DNA of 64,000 nucleotides from positions 1 through 64,000 of the forward strand of contig NZ_WNZY01000026.1 in the NCBI RefSeq assembly GCF_009725205.1, in the 5' to 3' direction. Shown one piece after another: positions 31,658-42,889 of this stretch (its first letter is position 1; every line of letters starts with the position of its first letter). Under the pieces are notes generated by a model. It was not told where the DNA came from. It saw nothing but the letters and a program-made list of their open reading frames with translations, and ran no database searches. The translations under genes were made by a program, and so were the position numbers. This DNA comes from Paenibacillus timonensis. Its GTDB lineage: Bacteria; Bacillota; Bacilli; Paenibacillales; Paenibacillaceae.

Positions 31658-31687
31658 TTGACATCGGCTATAGCGGAGTGATACTAT
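31658..31687 (+). promoter_or_regulatory. Promoter of the L7Ae-like gene and str operon
   Basis: TTGACA (31658-31663) and TACTAT (31682-31687) with an 18-base spacer, 50 bases before the next gene. Confidence 0.72.
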
Positions 31688-31736
31688 ATCATAGTGCGTG
31701 AGTAAGGATAAACCCTGTGCTTTGGAGGACGTCATG

Positions 31737-31988
31737 ATGTCTAATGATAAAGGACTACGGGACGCACCGATTAAGATCGGCAGCAAGCAAACCATGCGAA
31801 TGGTCGAGCTTGGACGGGCCGAGGAAGTTTACGTTGCTGAGAATGCAGATCCGCGTCTTACATCAAGGGTCGTCGCTTTATGCAACCAACACGCCGTCAA
31901 AGTCACATATGTGGATACGATGGCCAATCTCGGCAAGGCTTGCGGGATTGAAGTGGGAGCGGCGATGGCTGCGATTGTAAAGTCATAG
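31737..31988 (+). CDS. rplGB: L7Ae-like kink-turn RNA-binding protein (YbxF family)
   Basis: An 83-residue protein of the L7Ae/L30e/S12e fold. Conserved text: IKIGSKQTMRMVELGRAEEVYVAENADPRL and GKACGIEVGAAMAAIV, which in the Bacillus homologue binds kink-turn RNA. ATG 31737 is 7 bases after GGAGGA; ATG 31734 is possible. It precedes rpsL as in Bacillus. Role on the ribosome or on riboswitch kink-turns is not settled. Confidence 0.92.
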   Translation: MSNDKGLRDAPIKIGSKQTMRMVELGRAEEVYVAENADPRLTSRVVALCNQHAVKVTYVDTMANLGKACGIEVGAAMAAIVKS

Positions 31989-31996
31989 TTGATCGA

Positions 31997-32039
31997 AAAT
32001 GTTTTTGCTAATGAGGGTGACTCCTTGGCAAAAACATTT
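31997..32039 (+). promoter_or_regulatory. Perfect 12-bp hairpin between the L7Ae-like gene and rpsL
   Basis: AAATGTTTTTGC (31997-32008) and GCAAAAACATTT (32028-32039) pair fully, with a 19-base loop that contains GAGGGTGACTCC. No run of Ts follows directly, so it is either a weak terminator or a leader structure of the str operon. Confidence 0.6.
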
Positions 32040-32130
32040 CCTTTGTTCTTTTATGAACCGCCTGGGTCTGTGGGCTTAATCAAGAGGTTTGTAAAGTGAA
32101 ATGAATTCTGAGGAAGGGGGTGGCAACAAC

Positions 32131-32553
32131 ATGCCAACTATTAACCAATTAGTACGTAAGGGACGCCAAGATAAGGTGTACAAATCCAAATCGCCAGCGT
32201 TGCAAAGAGGTTTTAATGCTCTGAAACGTGAGGCTACGGATTTGAGTTCTCCGCAAAAACGCGGTGTCTGCACTCGTGTAGGTACGATGACTCCGAAGAA
32301 ACCGAACTCCGCACTTCGTAAATATGCCCGTGTTCGTTTGACGAACCGTGTAGAGGTGACGGCTTACATTCCAGGGATCGGTCACAACCTGCAAGAACAC
32401 AGCGTGGTGCTGATTCGTGGCGGCCGGGTCAAAGACCTTCCAGGTGTACGTTACCATATCGTACGCGGAGCTTTGGATACCGCTGGGGTTAACAATCGGA
32501 TGCAAGCACGTTCCAAATACGGCGCGAAACGTCCGAAAGCGAAGAAGTCCTAA
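32131..32553 (+). CDS. rpsL: 30S ribosomal protein S12
   Basis: A 140-residue decoding-centre protein. The segment [11 protein letters not shown] keeps the Lys that is altered in streptomycin resistance, and the second loop [12 protein letters not shown] is also wild type. ATG 32131 gives [12 protein letters not shown]; in-frame ATG 32101 upstream adds GGG-rich codons from the ribosome site. First gene of rpsL-rpsG-fusA-tuf. Confidence 0.97.
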   Translation: MPTINQLVRKGRQDKVYKSKSPALQRGFNALKREATDLSSPQKRGVCTRVGTMTPKKPNSALRKYARVRLTNRVEVTAYIPGIGHNLQEHSVVLIRGGRVKDLPGVRYHIVRGALDTAGVNNRMQARSKYGAKRPKAKKS

Positions 32554-32576
32554 GATTGCTTGGGATTTATATGGAT

Positions 32577-32742
32577 GTTCAAAAACCGGCTTTTCAGCAC
32601 CGAGAAGGTTGGATGAAGCTGGGGACTGAGTAGCGGAGCGTAGCTGTAAGCTACGTGAGCAACGGAAGGCCCGGCTGAATTCAAGATTCGAAGTCGAGAT
32701 TGCATCATGATGTACATCGTGATCAAAAGATGGTTTTTGAAC
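32577..32742 (+). repeat. Structured intergenic repeat, copy 4 (full length)
   Basis: A 166-base element between rpsL and rpsG. Closing arms GTTCAAAAACC (32577-32587) and GGTTTTTGAAC (32732-32742) pair perfectly. Inside are TTTTCAGCACCGAGAAGG, TTGGATGAAG, GAGTAGCGGAGC, the hairpin GTAGCT-GTA-AGCTAC, GTGAGCAACGGA, GAATTCAAGATTCGAAGTCG and ATCGTGATCAAAAG. It lies in the transcribed strand of the str operon. Confidence 0.84.
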
Positions 32743-32787
32743 TACTACTAAAGGTTTTAATTATTGTTGAAAGGGGGATAACAAACT

Positions 32788-33258
32788 ATGCCACGCAAAG
32801 GTCCAGTTACGAAGAGAGACGTGTTGCCAGATCCGGTGTATAACAGCAAATTGGTTACTCGCTTGATCAACCGCATCATGCTTGACGGTAAACGCGGCGT
32901 TGCTCAAAGCATTCTGTACAATGCGTTCAACCTCATTCAAGAACGTACGGGGAATGACCCTATGGAAGTGTTTGAAGCAGCGATCAAAAATATCATGCCT
33001 GTACTGGAAGTTAAAGCTCGTCGTGTCGGCGGTGCGAACTACCAGGTTCCAATCGAGGTTAAACCAGAGAGACGTACATCCTTGGGATTACGTTGGCTCG
33101 TTAACTACTCCCGCAACCGCGGTGAGAAAACGATGGAAGAACGTTTGGCTGCTGAGATCATCGATGCATCCAACAACACAGGCGCTTCCGTGAAGAAACG
33201 CGAAGATACGCACAAGATGGCGGAAGCGAACAAAGCGTTCGCGCACTACCGTTGGTAG
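32788..33258 (+). CDS. rpsG: 30S ribosomal protein S7
   Basis: A 156-residue head protein that starts 16S 3'-domain assembly. [28 protein letters not shown] at the N-terminus, [14 protein letters not shown] and the C-terminal [11 protein letters not shown] are conserved. AAGGGGGATAAC lies before the ATG. In other bacteria S7 can repress the str operon; the repeat in the gap before it could affect that. Confidence 0.96.
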   Translation: MPRKGPVTKRDVLPDPVYNSKLVTRLINRIMLDGKRGVAQSILYNAFNLIQERTGNDPMEVFEAAIKNIMPVLEVKARRVGGANYQVPIEVKPERRTSLGLRWLVNYSRNRGEKTMEERLAAEIIDASNNTGASVKKREDTHKMAEANKAFAHYRW

Positions 33259-33305
33259 GATAACGCCCGTATTTCAAAATTTATATTTTGAAGGGAGACA
33301 GATTC

Positions 33306-35384
33306 ATGGCAAGAGAGTTCTCCTTGAAAAATACACGTAATATCGGGATTATGGCGCATATTGACGCCGGTAAGACAACCACGACGGAACGGATCTTGTT
33401 CTACACAGGCCGTACGCACAAAATCGGGGAAGTTCACGAGGGTGCTGCGACAATGGACTGGATGGAACAAGAACAAGAGCGCGGAATCACGATTACGTCC
33501 GCTGCGACGACCGCTCAATGGAAAGGTCACCGCGTAAATATCATCGATACCCCGGGACACGTCGACTTCACCGTTGAAGTCGAACGTTCCCTGCGTGTAT
33601 TGGACGGGGCTGTAGGCGTGTTCAGTGCTAAAGAAGGCGTTGAACCGCAGTCTGAAACCGTTTGGAGACAAGCTGACCGTTATGGTGTTCCGCGGATCGC
33701 TTACGTCAACAAAATGGATATCATCGGTGCTGATTACCTGAACGTTGTCAAAGATATGCGCGAGCGTCTGCAAGCGAATGCAGTTGCAATCCAACTGCCA
33801 ATCGGTGCGGAAAATGACTTTGTCGGGATTATCGATATCGTTGCGCAAAAAGCGTATATGTATAAAGATGATTTGGGTCAGGATATCGAAGAAACAGAAA
33901 TTCCTTCTGAATTCACAGCACAAGTTGAAGAGCTTCGTGCGGAACTAGTTGAGAAGGTTGCTGAGCTGGACGAAGACTTGACGATGAAATACCTCGAAGG
34001 TGAGGAAATCACCGTTGAAGAACTGAAAGCAGCGCTCCGTAAGGGTGTTGTCGAAGTGAAAATCTTCCCGGTTATCTGTGGATCTTCCTACCGTAACAAA
34101 GGGGTTCAGCTGATGCTGGATGCCGTCATCGATTACTTGCCAGCTCCAATTGACGTACCAAGCATCCAAGGTCACTTGGAAGACGGTACGGAAGTGGAAC
34201 GTCACTCTTCCGATGAAGAGCCATTCTCGGCGCTTGCATTTAAAATCATGACCGACCCTTATGTGGGTAAGCTGACGTTCTTCCGCGTATACTCCGGTAT
34301 TTTGCAATCCGGCTCCTACGTGTTGAATGCAACGAAAGGCAAACGCGAACGGATCGGACGTATCCTGCAAATGCACGCGAACAGCCGTCAAGAGATCTCC
34401 GAAGTTTACTCCGGTGATATCGCGGCAGCTGTTGGTTTGAAAGATACGGGGACAGGTGATACACTGTGTGATGAGAAGGCACCGGTTATTCTTGAATCGA
34501 TGAACTTCCCTGATCCGGTTATCGAAATCGCCGTTGAACCTAAGACGAAAGCTGACCAGGATAAAATGGGCGTTGCTCTCGGTAAACTGACGGAGGAAGA
34601 CCCAACGCTTCGTGCTCATACGGATGAAGAAACGGGACAAACGATCCTTGCTGGTATGGGTGAGCTTCACCTTGATATCATCATTGACCGGATGCGCCGT
34701 GAATTCAAAGTTGAGACGAACGTAGGTAAACCACAAGTTGCTTATCGTGAAACGTTCAAAGCTCCTGCACGCGTCGAAGGTAAATTCGTTCGTCAGTCCG
34801 GTGGCCGCGGTCAATACGGTCACGTATGGGTTGAATTCGAACCGCTGGAACCAGGTACTGGTAACCAATTCGAGAGTAAAATCGTCGGTGGTTCCGTTCC
34901 TAGAGAGTATATCGCTCCGGCACAACAAGGTATTGAAGAAGCTATGAAGAATGGCGTACTCGCAGGCTTCCCGCTTGTAGACGTTAAAGCCACGATCGTA
35001 GACGGTTCTTACCATGATGTCGACTCCAGTGAAATGGCGTTTAAAATCGCCGGCTCTATGGCCCTGAAAGCGGCTAAAGAGAAGTGTCAACCGGTTCTGC
35101 TTGAACCGATCATGAAAGTCGAAGTGACGGTACCTGAGGAGTACATGGGTGACGTTATGGGTATGCTGAACTCTCGCCGTGGCCGTATCGAAGGTATGGA
35201 CTCTCGCGGTGGAGCGCAAATTATCCGTGCGAAAGTGCCTCTCTCCGAAATGTTCGGTTACTCGACAACTCTTCGTTCCGGTACGCAAGGACGCGGCGTA
35301 TTCTCGATGGAACTTTCTCACTATGAAGAAGTTCCAAGAAGTATCTCCGAAGAAATCGTATCCAAGAACAAAGGCGGAGAGTAA
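33306..35384 (+). CDS. fusA: Elongation factor G
   Basis: A 692-residue translocation GTPase. G motifs: [13 protein letters not shown] (17-29), DTPGHVD, NKMD. The effector region [12 protein letters not shown] is intact. Domains II-V follow, with [16 protein letters not shown] and [15 protein letters not shown] in domain IV. ATG 33306 follows GAAGGGAGACAG. tuf follows 83 bases on. Confidence 0.97.
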   Translation: MAREFSLKNTRNIGIMAHIDAGKTTTTERILFYTGRTHKIGEVHEGAATMDWMEQEQERGITITSAATTAQWKGHRVNIIDTPGHVDFTVEVERSLRVLDGAVGVFSAKEGVEPQSETVWRQADRYGVPRIAYVNKMDIIGADYLNVVKDMRERLQANAVAIQLPIGAENDFVGIIDIVAQKAYMYKDDLGQDIEETEIPSEFTAQVEELRAELVEKVAELDEDLTMKYLEGEEITVEELKAALRKGVVEVKIFPVICGSSYRNKGVQLMLDAVIDYLPAPIDVPSIQGHLEDGTEVERHSSDEEPFSALAFKIMTDPYVGKLTFFRVYSGILQSGSYVLNATKGKRERIGRILQMHANSRQEISEVYSGDIAAAVGLKDTGTGDTLCDEKAPVILESMNFPDPVIEIAVEPKTKADQDKMGVALGKLTEEDPTLRAHTDEETGQTILAGMGELHLDIIIDRMRREFKVETNVGKPQVAYRETFKAPARVEGKFVRQSGGRGQYGHVWVEFEPLEPGTGNQFESKIVGGSVPREYIAPAQQGIEEAMKNGVLAGFPLVDVKATIVDGSYHDVDSSEMAFKIAGSMALKAAKEKCQPVLLEPIMKVEVTVPEEYMGDVMGMLNSRRGRIEGMDSRGGAQIIRAKVPLSEMFGYSTTLRSGTQGRGVFSMELSHYEEVPRSISEEIVSKNKGGE

Positions 35385-35467
35385 TTTAATGTATTTGCTG
35401 GTCGGGAGACCCGTTCTTCCGATCGGTCACACATAACAATCCATATTTTAAGGAGGAACTGTTTAAA

Positions 35468-36658
35468 ATGGCAAAGGCTAAATACGAACGTACAAAACCG
35501 CACGTTAATATCGGTACGATTGGTCACGTCGACCATGGTAAAACAACTCTGACTGCAGCCATCACGACTGTATTGTCCAAAACATATGGCGGTGCTGCTG
35601 TAGCATTCGACCAAATCGACAAAGCTCCAGAAGAGCGCGAACGCGGTATCACAATCTCGACGGCACACGTTGAGTATGAAACCAACAACCGTCACTACGC
35701 ACACGTTGACTGCCCAGGACACGCCGACTATGTTAAAAACATGATCACCGGCGCAGCTCAAATGGACGGCGCAATCTTGGTTGTATCCGCAGCTGACGGC
35801 CCAATGCCGCAAACTCGCGAGCACATCCTGTTGTCCCGTAACGTAGGCGTTCCTTACATCGTTGTGTTCCTGAACAAATGCGACATGGTTGAAGACGAAG
35901 AGTTGCTCGAATTGGTTGAGATGGAAGTTCGTGACCTGTTGAACGAATATGAGTTCCCAGGCGACGACACTCCAATCATCCGTGGTTCCGCTCGTGAAGC
36001 TCTGCAAAACCCAGAAGGCGATTGGGCTAAGAAAATCGTTGAAATGTTCGAAATCATCGACGAGTACATTCCGTTGCCAGAACGTCCAGTTGACAAACCG
36101 TTCCTGATGCCTGTCGAGGACGTATTCTCGATCACTGGCCGTGGTACAGTTGCTACGGGTCGTGTTGAACGCGGTACGGTTAAAGTCGGCGACGAAATCG
36201 AAATCGTGGGTATCCACGAAGAAACGAAAAAATCCGTCGTTACTGGCGTTGAAATGTTCCGTAAATTGCTCGATTCCGCTCAAGCGGGCGACAACATCGG
36301 CGCATTGCTCCGCGGTGTTGACCGTAACCAAATCGAACGCGGTCAAGTATTGGCTAAACCAGCTTCCGTTAATCCGCATACTGAGTTCAGCGCTCAAGTA
36401 TACGTATTGACTAAAGAAGAAGGCGGACGCCATAAGCCGTTCTTCTCCGGCTACCGTCCTCAGTTCTACTTCCGTACTACGGACGTAACTGGCATCATCA
36501 ACCTGCCAGAAGGTACTGAAATGGTTATGCCTGGCGATAACATCGAAGTTACCGTTCAACTGATCTCCCCAATCGCGATCGAAGAAGGAACTCGCTTCTC
36601 CATTCGTGAAGGCGGCCGTACAGTTGGATCCGGTGCCGTTGTTAACATCAGCAAATAA
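35468..36658 (+). CDS. tuf: Elongation factor Tu
   Basis: A 396-residue GTPase that brings aminoacyl-tRNA to the ribosome. GHVDHGKTT (18-26), [16 protein letters not shown] and NKCD are the GTPase motifs. Codon use is strongly biased (CGT, AAA, GAA, GTA), a sign of very high expression. AAGGAGGAACTG precedes the ATG. Ends the str operon with a strong terminator. Confidence 0.97.
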   Translation: MAKAKYERTKPHVNIGTIGHVDHGKTTLTAAITTVLSKTYGGAAVAFDQIDKAPEERERGITISTAHVEYETNNRHYAHVDCPGHADYVKNMITGAAQMDGAILVVSAADGPMPQTREHILLSRNVGVPYIVVFLNKCDMVEDEELLELVEMEVRDLLNEYEFPGDDTPIIRGSAREALQNPEGDWAKKIVEMFEIIDEYIPLPERPVDKPFLMPVEDVFSITGRGTVATGRVERGTVKVGDEIEIVGIHEETKKSVVTGVEMFRKLLDSAQAGDNIGALLRGVDRNQIERGQVLAKPASVNPHTEFSAQVYVLTKEEGGRHKPFFSGYRPQFYFRTTDVTGIINLPEGTEMVMPGDNIEVTVQLISPIAIEEGTRFSIREGGRTVGSGAVVNISK

Positions 36659-36680
36659 TAAGGCTTAATCAGCCTGAAAG

Positions 36681-36718
36681 AAGGAGCTGCACTCCGGTTT
36701 CGGAGTGCAGCTCCTTTT
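36681..36718 (+). terminator. str operon terminator
   Basis: A 16-base-pair perfect stem AAGGAGCTGCACTCCG / CGGAGTGCAGCTCCTT followed by Ts. Confidence 0.93.
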
Positions 36719-36752
36719 ATTTTATGGAAAACAAAAACTTCAGATATTATGC

Positions 36753-36781
36753 TTGCATTTCGCCTATCTTTTCTATATAAT
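36753..36781 (+). promoter_or_regulatory. Promoter of the S10-spc-alpha cluster
   Basis: TTGCAT (36753-36758) and a perfect TATAAT (36776-36781), spacer 17. A leader of about 130 bases follows before rpsJ. Confidence 0.82.
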
Positions 36782-36816
36782 AGTGAATGTTGTTCTGTGA
36801 CGTTGCGATGATGTGA

Positions 36817-37227
<411 letters not shown>

Positions 37228-37273
37228 TACCTACTATATGTAAGGTAACCAGGAAAGGAAAAGAGGTGTCAAC

Positions 37274-37897
37274 ATGAAAGGTATCTTAGGGAAAAAACTT
37301 GGAATGACTCAAGTGTTTACTCCGGAAGGGAACGTAGTTCCTGTAACGGTTATTGAGGCGAGTTCTAACGTGGTTCTGCAGAAGAAAGATCTGGAGAATG
37401 ACGGCTATGAAGCGATCCAAATCGGTTATGCCGATAAGAAGGAAGCAAGAGCGAACAAACCGGAAGTTGGGCATGCGAAGAAAGCAGGCGCAACGCCTAA
37501 GCGCTACGTTCGCGAGATTCGCGGTGTTGATTTGGCAGGATACGAGGTTGGCCAAGAGGTCAAAGTCGATATTTTTGCTGAAGGCGAATTTGTTGACGTA
37601 ACAGGTATTTCGAAAGGTAAAGGGTTCCAAGGCGTAATCAAACGCTGGGGACAAAGCCGCGGCCCGATGGCTCACGGTTCCCGTTACCATCGCAGACCAG
37701 GTTCGATGGGTTCCATTCAAGCGAACCGTGTTCCTAAAGGTAAACACCTTCCAGGACATATGGGCAGCGAAACCGTAACGATCCAAAACCTCGAAATCGT
37801 GCGCGTGGATGCAGAACGCAACGTACTGCTTGTTAAAGGCTCGATTCCAGGTCCTAAAAACAGCTTCGTTAAAATCAAACAAACCATTAAGAAATAA
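37274..37897 (+). CDS. rplC: 50S ribosomal protein L3
   Basis: A 207-residue protein near the peptidyl transferase centre. [29 protein letters not shown] is the N-terminal signature; the long loop [24 protein letters not shown] reaches the active site. AGAGGTG precedes the ATG. Lies between rpsJ and rplD. Confidence 0.96.
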   Translation: MKGILGKKLGMTQVFTPEGNVVPVTVIEASSNVVLQKKDLENDGYEAIQIGYADKKEARANKPEVGHAKKAGATPKRYVREIRGVDLAGYEVGQEVKVDIFAEGEFVDVTGISKGKGFQGVIKRWGQSRGPMAHGSRYHRRPGSMGSIQANRVPKGKHLPGHMGSETVTIQNLEIVRVDAERNVLLVKGSIPGPKNSFVKIKQTIKK

Positions 37898-37925
37898 TTA
37901 GCCCTCAAGAAAGGAGGAACAACAA

Positions 37926-38549
37926 ATGCCAAAAGTAGCACTTTTCAATATTAGCGGTAGCCAAGTAGGCGAAGTGGAATTGAATGACGCCGTATTCGGA
38001 ATTGAACCGAACGCGCATGTCCTTCATGAAGCTGTAGTCATGCAGCGCGCTTCTCTGCGTTTTGGTACGCATAAAGTTAAAGGACGCTCCGAAGTTCGTG
38101 GCGGCGGTCGTAAACCTTGGAAACAAAAAGGTACAGGGCGGGCTCGTCAAGGCTCCATTCGCGCTCCTCAATGGAAAGGCGGCGGCGTGGTATTCGGACC
38201 AACTCCGCGCAGCTATTCCTACAAACTGCCTAAGAAAGTTCGTCGTTTGGCGATCAAATCGGCGCTCTCGTCGAAAGTGATCGATCAGGACATCATCGTA
38301 TTGGATACACTTGCGATGAACGCTCCTAAAACGAAAGAATTCGCGGCGATTTTGAACAACCTGAAAGTGGAACGCAAAGCTTTGATCGTAGCGCCTAGCT
38401 ATGACGACAATCTGGCGCTTTCCGCACGCAATATCCCAGGTGTTAAATTCGTAGCGGCAGACGGCATTAATGTTCTTGACGTGCTGACGCACGACAAACT
38501 GATCATTACGAAGGAAGCAGTTCAGAAGGTAGAGGAGGTGCTCGCGTAA
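37926..38549 (+). CDS. rplD: 50S ribosomal protein L4
   Basis: A 207-residue protein lining the peptide exit tunnel. The extended loop [23 protein letters not shown] (about 62-85) contains the macrolide-contact residues, wild type in appearance. AAGGAGGAAC precedes the ATG. Its stop overlaps the rplW ATG (TAATG). Confidence 0.96.
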   Translation: MPKVALFNISGSQVGEVELNDAVFGIEPNAHVLHEAVVMQRASLRFGTHKVKGRSEVRGGGRKPWKQKGTGRARQGSIRAPQWKGGGVVFGPTPRSYSYKLPKKVRRLAIKSALSSKVIDQDIIVLDTLAMNAPKTKEFAAILNNLKVERKALIVAPSYDDNLALSARNIPGVKFVAADGINVLDVLTHDKLIITKEAVQKVEEVLA

Positions 38550-38839
38550 TGAAAGATCCTCGCGATATTATCAAACGCCCGGTGATTACGGAACGTTCTA
38601 CGGAATACATGAACGACTTGAAATATGTCTTCGAAGTAGATCTGCGTGCCAACAAAACCGAAGTCAAACAAGCAATTGAGTCGATTTTCGGTGTGAAGGT
38701 TAAGAACGTTAACACCCTGCGTGTTCCCGGGAAGTTGAAACGTTACGGACGCTACTCCGGATACACTCCTGAGTGGAAGAAAGCTTTTGTTACATTGACT
38801 GCGGACAGCAAGCCGCTTCAATTCTTTGAATCGGTATAA
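38549..38839 (+). CDS. rplW: 50S ribosomal protein L23
   Basis: A 96-residue protein at the tunnel exit, the docking site for trigger factor and [19 protein letters not shown] and [13 protein letters not shown] are typical. The ATG overlaps the rplD stop by one base and GGAGG lies inside the end of rplD. Confidence 0.95.
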   Translation: MKDPRDIIKRPVITERSTEYMNDLKYVFEVDLRANKTEVKQAIESIFGVKVKNVNTLRVPGKLKRYGRYSGYTPEWKKAFVTLTADSKPLQFFESV

Positions 38840-38867
38840 AATCGTTTAAAGTAAGGAGGGAAATCTC

Positions 38868-39698
38868 GTGCCAATCAAAAAGTACAAACCGACATCCCCG
38901 GCAAGACGCGCCATGAGCGTGTCGACCTTCGAAGAAATTACGACGGATCAACCGGAGAAATCTTTGCTTGCGCCGCTGAGCAAAACGGCTGGCCGCAACA
39001 ACCAAGGTAAAATTACTGTTCGTCACCACGGCGGCGGGCATAAACGTAAATACCGCATCATCGACTTCAAACGGAACAAAGATGGAATTCCAGGCCGCGT
39101 TGCTACGATCGAATACGATCCAAACCGGACTTCGAACATCGCTTTGATCCATTATGCCGATGGCGAAAAACGCTACATCATCGCTCCTAAAGGTTTGAAA
39201 GTGGGCGACGTGATCGAATCTGGCGTAGGCTCCGACATCAAAATCGGTAACGCTATGCCGCTGGAGAACATCCCGGTAGGTACTGTAATCCACAACATCG
39301 AGCTGAAACCAGGCAAAGGCGGACAACTCGTTCGTGCTGCTGGTACAGAAGCTCAATTGCTCGGTAAAGAAGAGAAATACGTTACGATCCGCCTGTCTTC
39401 TGGCGAAGTACGTAAAGTCTTGAAAGTTTGCCGTGCAACGATCGGTTCCGTGGGTAACGGTGACCATGAGCTCGTGAAAATCGGTAAAGCAGGACGCAGC
39501 CGCTGGCTCGGACAACGTCCGGAAGTGCGCGGTGTCGTCATGAACCCGAACGATCACCCTCACGGTGGTGGTGAAGGTCGCGCTCCAATCGGCCGTAAAT
39601 CTCCGTTGTCTCCTTGGGGCAAACCGACCCTGGGTTACAAAACTCGTAAAAAAGGCAAAGCATCTGATAAATATATTGTTCGTGGTCGCACGAAGTAA
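38868..39698 (+). CDS. rplB: 50S ribosomal protein L2
   Basis: A 276-residue core protein of the peptidyl transferase region. [25 protein letters not shown] and the C-terminal [30 protein letters not shown] are the hallmarks. Starts at GTG 38868 behind AAGGAGGGAAATCTC. Confidence 0.96.
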   Translation: MPIKKYKPTSPARRAMSVSTFEEITTDQPEKSLLAPLSKTAGRNNQGKITVRHHGGGHKRKYRIIDFKRNKDGIPGRVATIEYDPNRTSNIALIHYADGEKRYIIAPKGLKVGDVIESGVGSDIKIGNAMPLENIPVGTVIHNIELKPGKGGQLVRAAGTEAQLLGKEEKYVTIRLSSGEVRKVLKVCRATIGSVGNGDHELVKIGKAGRSRWLGQRPEVRGVVMNPNDHPHGGGEGRAPIGRKSPLSPWGKPTLGYKTRKKGKASDKYIVRGRTK

Positions 39699-39771
39699 TC
39701 CGCATATCGCGGATCACTTCGCGGCTTGAACGAGCGTAACATGCAGCGCATTGTGAAGGGAGGATAAATGA

Positions 39772-40050
39772 ATGAGTCGCAGTCTGAAAAAGGGACCTTT
39801 TATCGACGGTTACCTGCTTAAGAAAGTCGAGGAAGCGAGCGCTTCGAGCAAGAAGGTCGTGATCAAAACTTGGTCCCGTCGCTCCACGATCTATCCGCAA
39901 TTCATTGGTCAAACGTTTGGTGTTTATGATGGCCGCAAGCACGTACCGGTGTATGTGACCGAGGATATGGTCGGACATAAACTGGGCGAATTTGCTCCAA
40001 CCCGGACCTACAAAGGTCATACGGATGACGATAAGAAAACGAGACGTTAA
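39772..40050 (+). CDS. rpsS: 30S ribosomal protein S19
   Basis: A 92-residue 30S head protein. [19 protein letters not shown] and [15 protein letters not shown] are conserved. AGGGAGGATAA precedes the ATG. Confidence 0.96.
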   Translation: MSRSLKKGPFIDGYLLKKVEEASASSKKVVIKTWSRRSTIYPQFIGQTFGVYDGRKHVPVYVTEDMVGHKLGEFAPTRTYKGHTDDDKKTRR

Positions 40051-40088
40051 TAACGATAAGTTCTTCGTTTGAGAGGAGGTAATACTAC

Positions 40089-40421
40089 ATGGAAGCTAAA
40101 GCACATGCAAGATCGATTCGTATTGCTCCCCGCAAAGCTCAGCTCGTTATCGACCTGATCCGCGGTAAGCAAGTTGGCGACGCGATCGCGATTCTCCGCC
40201 ATACGCCAAAGGCGGCGTCCCCGATCGTTGAGAAGCTTTTGAACTCGGCGATTGCCAATGCTGAACATAACTATTCTATGGATGTAAATAAATTGGTGAT
40301 TACGCAAGCTTACGTAAACCAAGGCCCGACGATGAAACGTTTCCGTCCACGGGCAATGGGACGTGCTAGCCGGATCAACAAACGCACCAGCCACATTACT
40401 TTGGTGGTATCCGAAAAATAA
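40089..40421 (+). CDS. rplV: 50S ribosomal protein L22
   Basis: A 110-residue protein whose beta hairpin lines the exit tunnel ([22 protein letters not shown], about 83-104). [26 protein letters not shown] is the N-terminal signature. GAGAGGAGGTAATAC precedes the ATG. Confidence 0.96.
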   Translation: MEAKAHARSIRIAPRKAQLVIDLIRGKQVGDAIAILRHTPKAASPIVEKLLNSAIANAEHNYSMDVNKLVITQAYVNQGPTMKRFRPRAMGRASRINKRTSHITLVVSEK

Positions 40422-40434
40422 GGAGGGAAAACGT

Positions 40435-41103
40435 GTGGGCCAAAAGGTAAATCCGGTCGGATTACGAGTAGGGATTATCCGTGATTGGGAATCCAAATGG
40501 TACGCAGGCAAAGATTTTGGTGATCTCTTGCTGGAAGACGTAAAAATTCGTGAGCACCTGAAAAATAAACTGAAAGACTCCGCGGTATCTCGGATTGAGA
40601 TCGAGAGAGCGGCAAATCGTGTGAACGTTACGATCCACACAGCCAAGCCGGGTATGGTTATCGGTAAAGGCGGTTCGGAAGTAGAAAACCTGCGCGGAGC
40701 AATTACGAAAATCGCAGGCGGTAAAAAAGTTCACATTAACATTTCCGAAATCAAACACCCCGATCTTGACGCAATTTTGGTTGCTGAAAGCATCGCACAA
40801 CAATTGGAACGTCGCGTTTCTTTCCGTCGTGCGCTGAAACAAGCGATTCAAAGAACGATGCGTTCGGGAGCTAAAGGGATTAAAACGGCAGTCAGCGGTC
40901 GCCTCGGCGGTGCTGAAATTGCTCGTACGGAAGGCTACAGTGAAGGAACTGTTCCACTTCATACGCTCCGCGCCGACATCGATTACGGTACGGCAGAAGC
41001 GCATACAACTTATGGCCGCATCGGCGTAAAAGTATGGATTTATCGTGGAGAGGTTCTTCCTACGGCTAAGAAACAACAAGCTGCTCAGGAAGGAGGCAAC
41101 TAA
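40435..41103 (+). CDS. rpsC: 30S ribosomal protein S3
   Basis: A 222-residue mRNA-entry protein with helicase-associated role. [24 protein letters not shown] at the start, KH domain [15 protein letters not shown] (about 75-90), and [15 protein letters not shown] 40435 follows AAGGAGGGAAAAC; the frame upstream overlaps rplV and is not used. Confidence 0.96.
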   Translation: MGQKVNPVGLRVGIIRDWESKWYAGKDFGDLLLEDVKIREHLKNKLKDSAVSRIEIERAANRVNVTIHTAKPGMVIGKGGSEVENLRGAITKIAGGKKVHINISEIKHPDLDAILVAESIAQQLERRVSFRRALKQAIQRTMRSGAKGIKTAVSGRLGGAEIARTEGYSEGTVPLHTLRADIDYGTAEAHTTYGRIGVKVWIYRGEVLPTAKKQQAAQEGGN

Positions 41104-41105
41104 TC

Positions 41106-41540
41106 ATGTTGGTACCTAAACGCGTAAAACACCGCAAACAACAACGCGGTAATATGAGAGGCCAAGCAAAAGGCGGCACCGAACTTAACTTCGGCGAATA
41201 CGGCCTGCAAGCTTTGGAGCCGACTTGGATCACGAACCGTCAGATCGAAGCAGCGCGTATCGCGATGACTCGTTACATCAAACGTGGCGGTAAAGTATGG
41301 ATTAAGATTTTCCCTGACAAGCCGATTACTCAAAAGCCTCTTGAAGTCCGGATGGGTAGCGGTAAAGGTAACGTAGAAAAATGGGTCGCAGTTGTGAAAC
41401 CGGGAAAAATCATGTTTGAGCTTGCCGGTGTATCGGAGGAAATTGCACGCGAAGCGATGCGTCTTGCCGCCCACAAACTGCCGATCAAAACGAAGTTTGT
41501 GAAACGTGAAGAATTGGGTGGTGAAGCAAATGAAAGCTAA
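41106..41540 (+). CDS. rplP: 50S ribosomal protein L16
   Basis: A 144-residue protein near the A-site tRNA elbow. [24 protein letters not shown] and [20 protein letters not shown] are typical. GGAGGCAACTAATC lies before the ATG. It overlaps the rpmC start by 11 bases. Confidence 0.96.
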   Translation: MLVPKRVKHRKQQRGNMRGQAKGGTELNFGEYGLQALEPTWITNRQIEAARIAMTRYIKRGGKVWIKIFPDKPITQKPLEVRMGSGKGNVEKWVAVVKPGKIMFELAGVSEEIAREAMRLAAHKLPIKTKFVKREELGGEANES

Positions 41541-41730
41541 TGAACTTCGCAACTTAACCACTGCTGAAATCGAACAAAAAATCGCAGGTTTTAAAGAAGA
41601 ACTCTTTAACCTCCGTTTTCAGTTGGCTACCGGCCAACTCGATAACCCGACTCGGATCCGCGATGTGCGTAAGGAAATAGCTCGTGCTAAAACCGTTATC
41701 CGTGAAAGAGAACTTGGGATTATCAGTTAA
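41530..41730 (+). CDS. rpmC: 50S ribosomal protein L29
   Basis: A 66-residue helical hairpin protein near the tunnel exit. [31 protein letters not shown] matches the family. ATG 41530 lies inside rplP, with GGTGGTGAAG upstream; the earlier ATG at 41506 adds 8 foreign residues. Confidence 0.95.
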   Translation: MKANELRNLTTAEIEQKIAGFKEELFNLRFQLATGQLDNPTRIRDVRKEIARAKTVIRERELGIIS

Positions 41731-41781
41731 GAAGCGCTAAATGCGTAAGCGAAGCGCCTAAGTCCAGGAAGGAGGCTAACC

Positions 41782-42045
41782 ATGAGCGAACGTAACAGCC
41801 GTAAAGTGCAAATTGGTAAAGTCGTCAGCGACAAGATGGACAAAACGATCGTTGTTGCTGTAGAAACCTACAAAAAGCATGATTTGTACCACAAACGTAT
41901 TAAATATACGAAGAAGTTTAAAGCGCATGACGAGAACAACACCGCGAAAATCGGAGATACCGTCAAAATCGCCGAAACTCGTCCGTTGTCCAAAGACAAA
42001 CGCTGGAGACTCGTTGAAGTCGTTGAAGAAGCGGTTATCATTTAA
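41782..42045 (+). CDS. rpsQ: 30S ribosomal protein S17
   Basis: An 87-residue OB-fold primary 16S binder. [21 protein letters not shown] and [18 protein letters not shown] are the signature. GGAAGGAGGCTAACC precedes the ATG. Confidence 0.96.
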   Translation: MSERNSRKVQIGKVVSDKMDKTIVVAVETYKKHDLYHKRIKYTKKFKAHDENNTAKIGDTVKIAETRPLSKDKRWRLVEVVEEAVII

Positions 42046-42081
42046 TAGCACGGTAGCTTAGACCGAAAGGAGGAAATATCC

Positions 42082-42450
42082 ATGATTCAACCATTTACAC
42101 GTTTGCAGGTTGCTGACAACTCCGGCGCGAAGGAACTGATGTGTATCCGCGTTTTGGGTGGTACGGGTCGTCGTACAGCACAAATCGGAGATCTGATCGT
42201 TTGTTCCGTCAAACAAGCAACACCAGGCGGCGTTGTCAAAAAAGGTGATGTAGTCAGAGCGGTTGTCGTTCGTACGAAACGTTCGGTTCGTCGTAAAGAC
42301 GGTTCCTACATTGCATTCGATGAGAACGCAGCGGTTGTTGTTAAAGAAGATAAGAGCCCACGCGGAACGCGTATCTTCGGACCTGTCGCTCGCGAACTTC
42401 GCGACAAAGACTTTATGAAGATCGTTTCCTTGGCTCCGGAAGTTATCTAA
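42082..42450 (+). CDS. rplN: 50S ribosomal protein L14
   Basis: A 122-residue interface protein; docking site for silencing factor Rsf[28 protein letters not shown] and [13 protein letters not shown] are typical. First gene of the spc group; GAAAGGAGGAAATATC precedes the ATG. Confidence 0.96.
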   Translation: MIQPFTRLQVADNSGAKELMCIRVLGGTGRRTAQIGDLIVCSVKQATPGGVVKKGDVVRAVVVRTKRSVRRKDGSYIAFDENAAVVVKEDKSPRGTRIFGPVARELRDKDFMKIVSLAPEVI

Positions 42451-42502
42451 GAACACCCCATAAACAAACGGGGAGCCCGATTTAACAGGAGGTGTAAACC
42501 AA

Positions 42503-42856
42503 GTGCCTAGACTGAAGAAGATTCTTGAATCTCATAACAATAAGCTGCACGTCAAAAAGGACGACACGGTCATCGTGATTTCCGGTAAAGACAAAGGCAA
42601 AAAAGGCCGCGTCATCGCCGCTTATCCTCGCGAAAACCGCGTTCTTGTGGAAGGCGTGAACATGGTTAAGAAACATCAAAAACCAAATCAACTGAATCCA
42701 CAAGGCGGCATTATCGAGAAAGAAGCTCCGATTCACGTTTCGAACGTAATGCATGTTGATCCGAAGAGCGGAAAAGTAACCCGTATCGGTTACAAAGTAT
42801 TGGACAACGGCAAGAAGGTTCGCGTAGCGAAGAGATCCGGAGAAGTAATCGACTAA
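42503..42856 (+). CDS. rplX: 50S ribosomal protein L24
   Basis: A 117-residue early assembly protein with a KOW motif ([36 protein letters not shown], about 24-58). Starts at GTG 42503 after AGGAGGTGTAAACCAA. The length is slightly above the usual 103-105 owing to an N-terminal [13 protein letters not shown] extension, which may be real or suggests a start further in. Confidence 0.93.
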   Translation: MPRLKKILESHNNKLHVKKDDTVIVISGKDKGKKGRVIAAYPRENRVLVEGVNMVKKHQKPNQLNPQGGIIEKEAPIHVSNVMHVDPKSGKVTRIGYKVLDNGKKVRVAKRSGEVID

Positions 42857-42889
42857 TCCAGTAACGTTAAGAAAGGAGGTCCATGATTC

